64,000 bases of DNA, from assembly GCF_900167055.1 (NCBI RefSeq), contig NZ_FUXP01000006.1:1-64000 (forward strand), read 5' to 3'. Shown here in pieces: positions 49,800-58,328 of the stretch. This DNA comes from Lysobacter spongiicola DSM 21749. GTDB lineage: Bacteria; Pseudomonadota; Gammaproteobacteria; Xanthomonadales; Xanthomonadaceae. How positions within the stretch are numbered: position 1 is the first letter of the stretch; every line of letters starts with the position of its first letter. Under the pieces are notes generated by a model, which worked only from the letters and a program-made list of their open reading frames with translations, was not told the origin of the DNA and made no database searches. The position numbers and the translations under genes were made by a program.

Positions 49800-50621
49800 A
49801 TGATGCGCAAACTGTCCGTTTCAATTGCGACATCGCTGGTGGCAGCGGCGGCCCTCGTGGCCGCCGCTCCCGTCTCGGCCCAGCGCATGAGCCTGGCCGA
49901 ACGGGTCGCCGTGCTGGAGCAGCAGGCCTCCAACAACCAGACCTCCGTCGACCTGCTGCGGCAGGTGAACATGCTCAAGGACGAAGTGGTCTCGCTGCGC
50001 TCGCAGATCGAGCAGATGGCGCACGACCAGGAGCAGGCCCAGAGGACGGCGCGCGCGCAGTACCTGGATCTCGATGGCCGGCTGTCACGGCTGGAAGGCA
50101 CGGACCCGGCGTCGACGCCGGACCTCGGCGCTGCTCCGCCTGCCGATGCGGGCACGGTGGCGGCCCCGGTGGTCCCCCCGCCGTCCACTGCGCCGTCGGT
50201 GTACGGCGATCCCGGCAAACTGGACGAGATGGCCGGCGAGCGCGAAGCCTACGACGCCGCGTTCGATGTGCTGAAGGCCGGGCGCTACGACGAGTCGGCG
50301 ACGATGTTCCGCGACTTCCTCGATGGTTTCCCGTCCGGCGCCTACGCGCCCAACGCGCTGTACTGGCTGGGCGAGAGCTATTACGTCACCCAGAACTACG
50401 AGCTGGCGATCGAACAGTTCGAGGCGCTGCTCGAGCGCTACCCGACCCATGACAAGGCGCCGGGTGCATTGCTGAAGGTGGGCCTGTCCCAACAGGGCCT
50501 GCAACAGGACGAGGCCGCCGAGCGCACCCTGGTCCAGGTCACCACCCGCTATCCCGGCACCGATGCCGCCCGCATCGCCAGCGACAGGCTGGGCGCGATG
50601 CAACTGGGCCGGCTGCGCTGA
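49800..50621 (+). CDS. cpoB: cell division coordinator CpoB (YbgF)
   Basis: 273 residues: signal peptide (SVSIATSLVAAAALVAAAPVSAQ), an N-terminal coiled coil (SLAERVAVLEQQASNNQTSV), a Pro/Ala linker and three TPR repeats (YDAAFDVLKAGRYDESATMF, LYWLGESYYVTQNYELAIEQF). CpoB links PBP1B with Tol at the septum. Two ATG codons are adjacent at 49800 and 49803; either may be used. It ends the tol-pal operon. Confidence 0.94.
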   Translation: MMRKLSVSIATSLVAAAALVAAAPVSAQRMSLAERVAVLEQQASNNQTSVDLLRQVNMLKDEVVSLRSQIEQMAHDQEQAQRTARAQYLDLDGRLSRLEGTDPASTPDLGAAPPADAGTVAAPVVPPPSTAPSVYGDPGKLDEMAGEREAYDAAFDVLKAGRYDESATMFRDFLDGFPSGAYAPNALYWLGESYYVTQNYELAIEQFEALLERYPTHDKAPGALLKVGLSQQGLQQDEAAERTLVQVTTRYPGTDAARIASDRLGAMQLGRLR

Positions 50622-50665
50622 GTCCCCGGCCGGACCGGCCTCGCCCGGCCGATCCGCGGGTCGGC

Positions 50666-50671
50666 TAAAAT
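50666..50671 (+). promoter_or_regulatory. candidate -10 box immediately before queE (leaderless transcript)
   Basis: TAAAAT ends six bases before the queE ATG and no Shine-Dalgarno sequence precedes the start. Transcription from this box would begin at or next to the A of the ATG. No convincing -35 box was identified. Confidence 0.4.
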
Positions 50672-50677
50672 GCGCGG

Positions 50678-51355
50678 ATGAACGCCGTGACCCAAGAGGC
50701 GGCTGCAGCGTCGCCCGAGCGCCTGCGGCTGACCGAGATATTCCTATCGCTGCAGGGCGAATCCCGGAGCATCGGCTGGCCGACGGTTTTCGTGCGGCTG
50801 ACGGGCTGTCCGTTGCGCTGCCAGTACTGCGACACCGCCTACGCCTTCCACGGCGGCGAATGGTGGGACTTCGACTCGATCCTCGCCGAGGTGGCCCGGC
50901 ACGGTGTGCGGCACGTCTGCGTGACCGGCGGCGAACCGCTCGCCCAGAGGCGCTGCGTGGCGCTGCTCGAGCGCCTGTGCGATGCGGGCTATGAAGTGTC
51001 GCTGGAAACGTCCGGCGCGATCGACATCGGTCCGGTCGACACCCGGGTCTCGCGGGTGCTCGACATCAAGACGCCGGGGTCCGCGGAAGCCCACCGCAAC
51101 CTGTGGAGCAACCTGCCGCTGCTGACCGCGCACGACCAGGTGAAGTTCGTCATCTGCTCGCGCGAGGACTACGACTGGGCGAAAGCGGTGGTCGCCGAGC
51201 ATGGCCTGGTGGACACCTGCGACGTGCTGTTCTCGCCGAGCTTCAGCCAGATACAGCCCCGCGACCTCGCCGACTGGATCGTCGCCGACCGGCTGCCGGT
51301 GCGTTTCCAGCTGCAATTGCACAAGATCCTGTGGGACGACGCGCCCGGCCGGTAG
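50678..51355 (+). CDS. queE: 7-carboxy-7-deazaguanine synthase QueE
   Basis: 225 residues, radical SAM enzyme of queuosine/preQ0 synthesis. TEIFLSLQGESRSIGWPTVF precedes the cluster motif CPLRCQYC (CxxxCxxC), and TGGEPLAQ is the GGEP motif that holds SAM. It converts 6-carboxytetrahydropterin to CDG, which QueC turns into preQ0. queC follows on the same strand beyond a REP element. Confidence 0.95.
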   Translation: MNAVTQEAAAASPERLRLTEIFLSLQGESRSIGWPTVFVRLTGCPLRCQYCDTAYAFHGGEWWDFDSILAEVARHGVRHVCVTGGEPLAQRRCVALLERLCDAGYEVSLETSGAIDIGPVDTRVSRVLDIKTPGSAEAHRNLWSNLPLLTAHDQVKFVICSREDYDWAKAVVAEHGLVDTCDVLFSPSFSQIQPRDLADWIVADRLPVRFQLQLHKILWDDAPGR

Positions 51356-51371
51356 CCGCGCGGCGCCCCTC

Positions 51372-51446
51372 TGTAGGAGCGGCTTCAGCCGCGATCGATA
51401 TTCGGCGTTCCTCGTTGGTCCGATCGCGGCTGAAGCCGCTCCTACA
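51372..51446. repeat. REP/BIME element 7, queE-queC gap
   Basis: Two arms around a 25-base spacer, the shortest of the seven. It starts 17 bases after the queE stop and separates two genes of one pathway. Confidence 0.95.
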
Positions 51447-51496
51447 GAAGAGCAACAGCCAATCTCCATCCATCACTCCCGATTCCAGAGACTCCC

Positions 51497-52174
51497 ATGA
51501 AAAACGCCGTCGTCCTCGTATCCGGAGGCATGGACTCCGCGGTCGTCCTCGCCATCGCCCGCGAGCGCGGCTTCGCCGTCCATGCGCTGAGCGTGCGCTA
51601 CGGGCAGCGGCATACCTCCGAGCTCGAAGCCGCGGCGCGGGTCGCCAGGGCCATGGGTGCGGTGGCGCACAAGACGGTCGGGGTGGACCTGGGCAGCATC
51701 GGCGGGTCGGCGTTGACCGATGCCGGGATCGACGTACCGATGGACCAGGCGCCGGGTGACGGGGAGATCCCGGTGACCTACGTCCCGGCGCGCAACACCA
51801 TCATGTTGTCGATCGCGCTGGGTTGGGCCGAGGTGCTGGGGGCGGCCGACATTTTCTGCGGGGTCAATGCCGTGGATTATTCCGGTTACCCGGATTGCCG
51901 CCCGGAGTTCATCGAGGCCTTCGAGCGGCTCGCCAACCTCGCTACCCGTGCCGGCGTCGAGGGTGCAGGCATCCGTGTGCACGCGCCGCTGCAGCACCTG
52001 GGCAAGGACGACATCGTGCGCGAAGGCGTGCGGCTGGGGGTCGATTTCGCCGATACCGTCTCTTGTTATGCGGCCGATGCCGCGGGCAAGGCCTGTGGCC
52101 ACTGCGATGCCTGCAGGTTGCGGGCAGCCGGCTTCGACGCCGCCGGCGTCGCAGACCCGACCCGCTACGCCTGA
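51497..52174 (+). CDS. queC: 7-cyano-7-deazaguanine synthase QueC
   Basis: 225 residues, ATP-dependent PP-loop enzyme: [18 protein letters not shown] is the pyrophosphatase loop, and [21 protein letters not shown] holds the four zinc cysteines. Makes preQ0 from CDG and ammonia. The last ten bases overlap the 3' end of the convergent ctaG gene. No preQ1 riboswitch was recognised upstream. Confidence 0.95.
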   Translation: MKNAVVLVSGGMDSAVVLAIARERGFAVHALSVRYGQRHTSELEAAARVARAMGAVAHKTVGVDLGSIGGSALTDAGIDVPMDQAPGDGEIPVTYVPARNTIMLSIALGWAEVLGAADIFCGVNAVDYSGYPDCRPEFIEAFERLANLATRAGVEGAGIRVHAPLQHLGKDDIVREGVRLGVDFADTVSCYAADAAGKACGHCDACRLRAAGFDAAGVADPTRYA

Positions 52175-53109
52175 GGGCCGGGCGAACGCGGTTCGAAGGG
52201 AGGCGGGGCAGCGTAGGCCGGGTCCTGCCGGCGCTGCGCACGCTGCATCCATGCCGCCATCAGCCAGAGCCCGCCGACGAGGTAGGGCAGGCACGCAGGT
52301 ACCCACATCACCAGGCCCGCCAGTTGCTGGTCCGCCAGCACGTCCAGTCCCAGTGCCGGCGCACGCTCGGCGTATACCTCGTACAGGGGGCGGCGGGAGA
52401 AGGTGAGCAGTGCGCCCATGAAGCCCATCGCCATCATCACCGCCACCACTGCAAGCAGCGCCGGCCCGGCGCCGGTGCTCGCGTCGCGCAAGCGGTGCAG
52501 CATCGCGGTCCAGAACCACAGGCCTGCCAGCAGGAAGCTGCCGTGCATCGCCCAGTGCACGCCCTCGCTGGCCAGTGCCGCGCCGGTTGCGGCGGGCAGG
52601 TGCCATAGCGCCATCACCCCGACATGCACCAGCGTGGCGAGGCCCAACCCCGCCACGACCTGCGACTTCAGGCCGGCCACCGCCCGGTGCACGCGTGGCG
52701 ACCAGCGCGGAGGCAGTGCGTGCGCGACCACCCCCATCGGGCGCCCCGACAGCAGCAACGGAGGCGCGAGCGCGAGCAGCAGCATGTGCTGCGCCATGTG
52801 CGCGGAGAGCGACCATTCGCCATAGGCATCCAGCGGCCACACTGCCGCCAGGAACAGCGCCAGAATGCCCGCGCCGAACCCGCTGGCCTGCAGCCAGGAC
52901 ACGCCGCGGCCGATGCCGGCCTGCCGCCACAGCCTCGCCAGCCCCACCGTGTACAGGGCCAGCAGGACGGATGCCGGTAGCAGGAACCAGGGCGACAGCG
53001 TCCACGCCGTCGCGAGCGTCGGGACATGGTCGCCATGCGCCAAGGCGACAGCCGGTGCGCCCAGGCAGAGGGCGAATGCGAGAGCACGGCAGGACCAGGA
53101 GCTGGACAT
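52165..53109 (-). CDS. cytochrome c oxidase assembly protein, CtaG (caa3) family
   Basis: 314 residues, signal peptide or first helix [21 protein letters not shown] followed by about seven membrane helices. [22 protein letters not shown] and [12 protein letters not shown] are typical of the Bacillus-type CtaG family (a membrane protein, not the Cox11-type CtaG). It should help metal loading or assembly of the oxidase encoded at 54640-57869 on the same strand. ATG 53109 is preferred; a longer start lacks family support. Confidence 0.87.
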   Translation of the reverse strand: MSSSWSCRALAFALCLGAPAVALAHGDHVPTLATAWTLSPWFLLPASVLLALYTVGLARLWRQAGIGRGVSWLQASGFGAGILALFLAAVWPLDAYGEWSLSAHMAQHMLLLALAPPLLLSGRPMGVVAHALPPRWSPRVHRAVAGLKSQVVAGLGLATLVHVGVMALWHLPAATGAALASEGVHWAMHGSFLLAGLWFWTAMLHRLRDASTGAGPALLAVVAVMMAMGFMGALLTFSRRPLYEVYAERAPALGLDVLADQQLAGLVMWVPACLPYLVGGLWLMAAWMQRAQRRQDPAYAAPPPFEPRSPGPQA

Positions 53110-53251
53110 GGCACGCACGCTAGCAAACCCGTCGTTCCGTGCCCGTGGAGCCGGGGAGGCAGCCATGCGCCACGGGTCGACGATGTTGTCACTCCGTCTT
53201 GCGGCGGCTTCGCCTAGATTGCATGTCTACAGCAAGGTTTCGAGGACGGGC

Positions 53252-53704
53252 ATGTACTTCTGGCTGAAGCTCCTGCACATCACCGCAATGAGCGTCTGGT
53301 TCACCGGCCTGTTCTTCCTGCCGCGACTGCTTGCCGCGCGCCATCGTCGCGAGCTCGACGCCGAATCATCGTTCTTCATCCCCGCCGCCGGCACGCTGTA
53401 CTTCCGCGTGATGTCGCCTGCCGGCCTGCTGACGATCGGGCTCGGGATGGTCCTGATCGCCTACGGCCCGACCGGCGCCTGGCTGGTGATCAAGTTGCTG
53501 GTGGTGCTGATGGCGGTCGCCATCCACCTGTATCTGGGCGTGGTGATGTACGAGCTCGAACAGGGGCGCGAACGCCACGGCGTCGGGTTCTACCGCCTGG
53601 CGGGCGCGATCCCGCTGGTACTGCTGCTGGCGATCGCGGCGTTGACCGGGGCCAAGCCCGGGACGGTGCCGCCGCTTCCGGCGCCGCCCCCGCACTCGAC
53701 CTGA
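53252..53704 (+). CDS. HemJ/CopD-like membrane protein, putative protoporphyrinogen IX oxidase
   Basis: 150 residues, four helices. YFWLKLLHITAMSVWFTGLF with LPRLL after it, and WLVIKLLVVLMAVAIHLYLG, follow the HemJ pattern, including the LHI His and the IKLL Lys-containing helix. HemJ oxidises protoporphyrinogen IX to protoporphyrin IX in many proteobacteria lacking HemG/HemY. The neighbourhood of a haem-copper oxidase fits a haem role, but CopD-like proteins share this fold, so the assignment is moderate. It is the only plus-strand gene inside the oxidase cluster. Confidence 0.68.
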   Translation: MYFWLKLLHITAMSVWFTGLFFLPRLLAARHRRELDAESSFFIPAAGTLYFRVMSPAGLLTIGLGMVLIAYGPTGAWLVIKLLVVLMAVAIHLYLGVVMYELEQGRERHGVGFYRLAGAIPLVLLLAIAALTGAKPGTVPPLPAPPPHST

Positions 53705-53735
53705 GCCGACCCTGCCTGTCCAGGGCCTCGCTGGC

Positions 53736-54269
53736 TCACTCGGCTGCCCGTTCGTTGCCCTCCTCGTCGGGGCCGGGTGGCTTTTCGCCGTACACGCCGA
53801 TGCCATGGCGGAAGGTCAGGGTTCCGCCCAGCCACCCGGCCACCACGACGGTGCCACCGGTCACCGTAGAGAGCAGCAGTCCCCACGGCCACACGGCCGC
53901 CTCCGGGTCCGGCCAGCGCAGCCACACCCCGGTGGCCGCCAGCGCCAGCAGCATCACTGCGGCGATGAAGTGGCTCCAGGCCGATACGTGGTTGCGGATC
54001 TCGCGCACGATCAGGAAGTCGCCGATGCCGAACACCGCGGCCAGCAGGCCCATGCCCAGCCCACCGACGTTGAGCCAGAGCGAGAGCACCGCCCAGACCT
54101 CTTCGCCCAGCCACGCATAGAGGATGTCGGTCACCACCATCGTTGCGAGGAAGGCGATCGGAAACGTCACCATCATCGGGTGGATCGGGTGCTTGTGGAT
54201 CGCCATCACGCTCGGCACCTTGCGCGTGTACTTCTTCGGCGGAACGGGACGGTTGCGGCGACGGACCAT
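53736..54269 (-). CDS. DUF2231 domain membrane protein
   Basis: 177 residues. A basic N-terminus (VRRRNRPVPPKKYTRK) is followed by HKHPIHPMMVTFPIAFLATMVV, the start of DUF2231, then three more helices (NVGGLGMGLLAAVFGIGDFL, FIAAVMLLALAATGVWL, GGTVVVAGWLGGTLTF). The His-x-x-Pro-(I/L)-His-Pro motif could bind a metal or haem; the function is unknown. It lies nine bases downstream of the next gene and belongs with the oxidase cluster. Confidence 0.85.
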   Translation of the reverse strand: MVRRRNRPVPPKKYTRKVPSVMAIHKHPIHPMMVTFPIAFLATMVVTDILYAWLGEEVWAVLSLWLNVGGLGMGLLAAVFGIGDFLIVREIRNHVSAWSHFIAAVMLLALAATGVWLRWPDPEAAVWPWGLLLSTVTGGTVVVAGWLGGTLTFRHGIGVYGEKPPGPDEEGNERAAE

Positions 54270-54277
54270 GGGCTCCC

Positions 54278-54643
54278 TCAGCTGCACGAAGGCAGCATGA
54301 AGATGGGGGTGGCGGTGAAGACGATGGCGATGATCGAGAGCACTGCGAGGACCAGCGACACCCGGCCCATGAAGCGTTGGCGGCGCGCTGCGGTTGCCTG
54401 CTCCGCCGGCGCCGACCGTGCATCTCGCCAGGCTTTCGCGGCAAGCCACGCGACCGGCAGCAACGCCGCCACGGTGACGGCCAGCAGCACCCACGTCAGC
54501 GTGCTCAGACCGCCAAGGACGGACAGGTGCCACCCCTGCCGGCAACCGATGCCCGCCAGGCTGTAGACCACCACCAGGTGCAGCGCCCACGTCACCATCG
54601 GCGCCACGACTCCGGTCAGGGTCCGGCTGGGGTGCGCGCTCAC
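54278..54643 (-). CDS. small oxidase-cluster membrane protein, unknown function
   Basis: 121 residues, three helices (VTWALHLVVVYSLAGIGCR, WVLLAVTVAALLPVAWLA, VSLVLAVLSIIAIVFTATPIF). It starts with a GTG overlapping the TGA of the coxAC gene (GTGA), so it is coupled to oxidase synthesis. Small proteins in this position of Xanthomonadaceae and Burkholderia oxidase operons are of unknown role, perhaps subunit IV-like or assembly factors. Confidence 0.75.
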   Translation of the reverse strand: MSAHPSRTLTGVVAPMVTWALHLVVVYSLAGIGCRQGWHLSVLGGLSTLTWVLLAVTVAALLPVAWLAAKAWRDARSAPAEQATAARRQRFMGRVSLVLAVLSIIAIVFTATPIFMLPSCS

Positions 54644-57147
54644 TGCACCATCCTCGGGAACAGGTGGATCACCGCCCAGGTGACCAGCCCCTGGCCGACC
54701 ACGTAGCGCCAGTAGCCGGTCGCAATCCGTGGCTCAAGCCGGCGGACGGCGTCCACCAGCCCGCGGCGGGACCGCGCCAGGACGAACAGACTGATCAGCA
54801 CCCCTACCAAGAGGTGCACCGCGTGGAACCCGGCCAGCGTCCACACCACCGATGCATAGCCGTGGACCTGGGGCGGACCGACCGCGGCCAGTGCCAGTGC
54901 ATGCAATGCCAGGAAGCCGACGCCCGCGGCCGCGCTCACGCCGAGGCCGAACTGGAGCCGCACCGGGCGCCCGGCGTCATTGGCGCGCAACGACCACTCC
55001 GCGACCACGGCACTCACGATCAGGGCGCCCAGCGCAAGCAAGGGCAGCATCCAGCCGCCGGTACCACTGGTCGGTGGCGGCCAGACAGGTGCGCCCAGCC
55101 ACAGATAGAAATAGGCGTACACCAGCGAAGCGAACAGCGACCCGTCGATCAGCAACGAGATCACCAGCGCCCACCAGCCCGGTGCATTGCGGGCGCTTGC
55201 CTGGGTCGGCAACTCCAGTCCGGGGGCAGCTTTGCGCGTTGCAGGCGCGTGGCGATCGCCGGTGGTCCACAACCAGAACCCGAGCATGGCGATGATCGGC
55301 AACAGCGCGATCGCCGCCAGCAGGTAGAGCTTGGCAATGAAGCAGGCCAGCAGCGCCGCGATCGAAAGCGCCGTCAGCAACGGCGCCCAGCTTGAACTGG
55401 AGATGCGGATCACCTGCTCCGGTTTTGCCGACAGCAACCCGGTGCCGAGGAGTTCGCGATGGCCGTGCGAGGCATCCGAAAGCAGTCCATCGGCACGCGC
55501 GGTCTCGGCCCGGGTTTCAGGCCGGTCCCAGAGTGGGTAGCCGCTGTCCACCGTGGGGATGGAAGCGAAGTTGTATGGAGGCACGGGTACCGGGATCGCC
55601 CACTCCAGCGTGGAGGCGCCCCATGGATTGCCTTCGCCGCGCCGCCCGTGCCTGAAGCACAGGGCGATGTCGATCAGGATGGCGACGATGCCCACCGCCA
55701 GCAGGAAACCCGCCGCGGTGGACACCAGGTTGAGCCAGGAAACGCCCAGCTCCGGTGCGTAGCTGTACACCCGGCGGGGCAGACCCAGCATGCCGGTCAG
55801 GTGCATTGGCAGGAAGGTCAGGTTGAAGCCGATGAAGACCAGCCAGAAGCCGGTACGGCTGATGCTCTCCGAAGGCATGCGCCCGCTCACCAGCGGCAGC
55901 CAGTAGTACAGTCCGGCGAACAGGGGGAACATCATTCCGCCGATCAGCACGTAGTGCAGGTGGGCCACCACGAAGTGGGTGTCGTGCACCTGCCAGTCGA
56001 AGGGCACCAGCGCGACCATCACCCCGGTCAGCCCGCCCAGTACGAAGATGAAGAAGAACCCGACCAGGTACAGCATCGGGACCCGGAGCCACGGCTTGCC
56101 CGACCACAGCGTCGCCAGCCACGCGAATATCTGGATGCCGGTCGGAATGGCAACCGCCATGCTTGCCGCGCTGAAGAAGCTCAGCGACAGCAGCGGGATG
56201 CCGACCGCGAACATGTGGTGTACCCACAACCCGAAACTCAGGAATCCCATCGCGATGATGGCCAGCACGATCCAGGTGTAGCCCACCACCGGGTGCCGGG
56301 CGAAGGTGGGGATCAGCGTCGACACCACGCCTGCCGCGGGCAGGAAGATGATGTAGACCTCGGGGTGCCCGAACAGCCAGAACAGGTGTTGCCACAGCAG
56401 CGGATCGCCGCCGCGCGAGGGCTCAAAGAAGGCGAAGCCGAAGGCCCGCTCGATCTCCAGCAGGATGCTCGCCAGGATCAGCGGCGGGAAGCCGAAGGCG
56501 ATCATGAAAGCCGTCACCAGCATGTACCAGGCGAACAGCGGCATGCGCTGGATGCCCATGCCCGGCGCACGGGTCAGCAGGATGGCCACGATCAGCTCCA
56601 CCGCCCCCGTGACCGCCGCGATTTCGGCGAAGGTGATGCCGATCAGCCAGAAGTCCGGGCCCATGCCGGGGCTGAAGGTGGCGTTGGCCAACGGCACGTA
56701 CATGAACCAGCCGCCGTCGGGCGCCTCGCCGAACAGGAAGCTGGAATACAGGAACAGCCCGCCGAACAGGTAACACCAGTAGCCGAACGCGCCCATGCGC
56801 GGGAACGGCAGGTCGCGCGCGCCGATCATCTTCGGCACCAGGTACATGCCGAAGCCTTCCATCACCGGCACCGCGAACAGGAACATCATCGTGGTGCCGT
56901 GCATCGTCACGAACTGGTTGTAGCGCTCCGGGCTGAGTACTTCATTGCCGGGCCACGCCAGTTGCAGGCGTATGAACATCGCCAGGATGCCGCCGACCAG
57001 CATGAAGGCCAGTCCGGTGAAGACGAAGCGCAAACCTACCGAGCTGTGGTTGACCGCGGTCAGTTGCCCCAGCAGGCCGGGGGCGTTGGCCCAGGTGCGG
57101 TGCATGCGGGCCAGCGGCGTCGAATTGTCCATGCCGGTCGCGCTCAT
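54640..57147 (-). CDS. cytochrome c oxidase subunits I and III, fused
   Basis: 835 residues. The N-terminal part of about 560 residues is subunit I: HGTTMMFLFAVPVMEGFGMYL, WLFGHPEVYIIFLPAAG with the CuB His and cross-linked Tyr, VHHMFAVG with the paired CuB His, and VVAHLHYVLIGG with the haem ligand helix. After a charged linker (about 535-600) the C-terminal 220 residues are subunit III-like helices (SLVYAYFYLWLGAPVWPP, VVWTLAGFHAVHLLVGVL). The fusion replaces two genes and gives fixed stoichiometry. The gene starts inside the coxB stop (ATGA overlap) and overlaps the next gene's start. Confidence 0.93.
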   Translation of the reverse strand: MSATGMDNSTPLARMHRTWANAPGLLGQLTAVNHSSVGLRFVFTGLAFMLVGGILAMFIRLQLAWPGNEVLSPERYNQFVTMHGTTMMFLFAVPVMEGFGMYLVPKMIGARDLPFPRMGAFGYWCYLFGGLFLYSSFLFGEAPDGGWFMYVPLANATFSPGMGPDFWLIGITFAEIAAVTGAVELIVAILLTRAPGMGIQRMPLFAWYMLVTAFMIAFGFPPLILASILLEIERAFGFAFFEPSRGGDPLLWQHLFWLFGHPEVYIIFLPAAGVVSTLIPTFARHPVVGYTWIVLAIIAMGFLSFGLWVHHMFAVGIPLLSLSFFSAASMAVAIPTGIQIFAWLATLWSGKPWLRVPMLYLVGFFFIFVLGGLTGVMVALVPFDWQVHDTHFVVAHLHYVLIGGMMFPLFAGLYYWLPLVSGRMPSESISRTGFWLVFIGFNLTFLPMHLTGMLGLPRRVYSYAPELGVSWLNLVSTAAGFLLAVGIVAILIDIALCFRHGRRGEGNPWGASTLEWAIPVPVPPYNFASIPTVDSGYPLWDRPETRAETARADGLLSDASHGHRELLGTGLLSAKPEQVIRISSSSWAPLLTALSIAALLACFIAKLYLLAAIALLPIIAMLGFWLWTTGDRHAPATRKAAPGLELPTQASARNAPGWWALVISLLIDGSLFASLVYAYFYLWLGAPVWPPPTSGTGGWMLPLLALGALIVSAVVAEWSLRANDAGRPVRLQFGLGVSAAAGVGFLALHALALAAVGPPQVHGYASVVWTLAGFHAVHLLVGVLISLFVLARSRRGLVDAVRRLEPRIATGYWRYVVGQGLVTWAVIHLFPRMVQ

Positions 57148-57869
57148 TGCGTGGGGCCAACCATTGCCGTCGGATCACCGCCTTCCTGCAACCACTGCTC
57201 GAACCTCGATGGCGGCAGGACCACGACGTCGAAGCTCATGTGGGTGTGTTCCAGGCCGCAGAATTCCGCGCACTGTCCCCGGATGGGACTCGTGGAGTCG
57301 GCGCGCAGGCGGATGTGGTTGGTTCGTCCCGGGATGGCGTCGATCTTGCCGCCCAGTCGTGGGATCCAGAAGCTGTGGATGACATCGGCGCTGGTGACCT
57401 GGAATTCGACTGTCTCGCCGAGGGGCAGCACCAGCAGGTCACGGGTACTGATCCGGGCGGCGCCGTCGTCGTCGAGGTAGTCGAAGGTCCAGAACCACTG
57501 GCGCCCCTCCACCGCGACCACCTGGCCCACCTGTTCGTCGAGCGCCATGACGTTGCGTCCGGTTGCCGTCCCGTGGATGAGTAGCGCGATCAGCACAGTC
57601 ACCGGCAGCACCAGGCCGCCGAGGATGATCAGCCGGGTGCCGTGCACGAAGGGCGGCCGGTCCGGACGACGGCTCAGCACCCGCCACAACAGGCCCATGA
57701 CCAGTGCCAGCACCAGCGTTGCGCCGATCGCCATCAGCCACCAGGTGCGTGCAATGGCATCGGCTGCCGGGCCCGCCGGGTCCAGCATGGATTGCACGCC
57801 GCTGCAGCCGCCGCACGCGGTTGCCGCCAGCAGGGCCGCCGCGTACTTCGCGGAGCGGATACCCGGCAT
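57144..57869 (-). CDS. coxB: cytochrome c oxidase subunit II
   Basis: 241 residues from ATG 57869. A lipoprotein-like N-terminus (KYAAALLAATACGGC) precedes two membrane helices (WWLMAIGATLVLALVMGLLW, RLIILGGLVLPVTVLIALL) and the CuA domain: ADVIHSFWIP supplies one His, CAEFCGLEHTHM the two Cys, second His and Met. No C-terminal cytochrome c domain follows, so this is not a caa3-type subunit II. The start is uncertain, with longer in-frame options up to 57959. Confidence 0.9.
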   Translation of the reverse strand: MPGIRSAKYAAALLAATACGGCSGVQSMLDPAGPAADAIARTWWLMAIGATLVLALVMGLLWRVLSRRPDRPPFVHGTRLIILGGLVLPVTVLIALLIHGTATGRNVMALDEQVGQVVAVEGRQWFWTFDYLDDDGAARISTRDLLVLPLGETVEFQVTSADVIHSFWIPRLGGKIDAIPGRTNHIRLRADSTSPIRGQCAEFCGLEHTHMSFDVVVLPPSRFEQWLQEGGDPTAMVGPTQ

Positions 57870-58086
57870 CGAGTGGATCGGATGAACCCTCACGGGATGT
57901 CTGTACTCCCCTGCTTCCCTGGCCGTGGCGGCAGTCATGGATGCCACGCGAATGCGCATTCATCCACACAGGGCGGTAAAGCCCGGTGAACGTACCTGCT
58001 GGTTGCCAGCGTTGCGGTGATGGGCGCAGGCCGGCAACCGTGGCACAATTGCGGCCCCGTCGGCCCAGCCGGCGGCGTCGAAGACC

Positions 58087-58162
58087 GGGTCGTTAGCTCA
58101 GTTGGTAGAGCATCGGACTTTTAATCCGCTGGTCGATGGTTCGAATCCATCACGACCCACCA
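58087..58162 (+). tRNA. tRNA-Lys(TTT) with encoded CCA
   Basis: The cloverleaf folds with acceptor arm GGGTCGT/ACGACCC, D arm GCTC/GAGC, anticodon TTT at 58120-58122 in loop CTTTTAA, T arm GATGG-TTCGAAT-CCATC, discriminator A and CCA. The outermost anticodon-stem pair is T27-C43, a mismatch; the other four pairs are intact. Confidence 0.95.
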
Positions 58163-58328
58163 TTCCGGCAGTCCCACCCGCGGGTTCGTGCCGGTCCTGG
58201 CGCGCCCAGGCTGTCCCGCCCCCCGCATCGATCACCTGTCGTCTCGATCGGCTCACCGCCGGGCTGTTAACGTGCGCGCCCCCGCCTGGCGTCCGCTCCG
58301 GATGCAGGCTGATTGGAGCCCCGATTCA

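Noticed and set aside
51447-51496. preQ1 riboswitch before queC
   Set aside because: The short gap after the REP element shows no preQ1 aptamer-like stem and A-rich tail.
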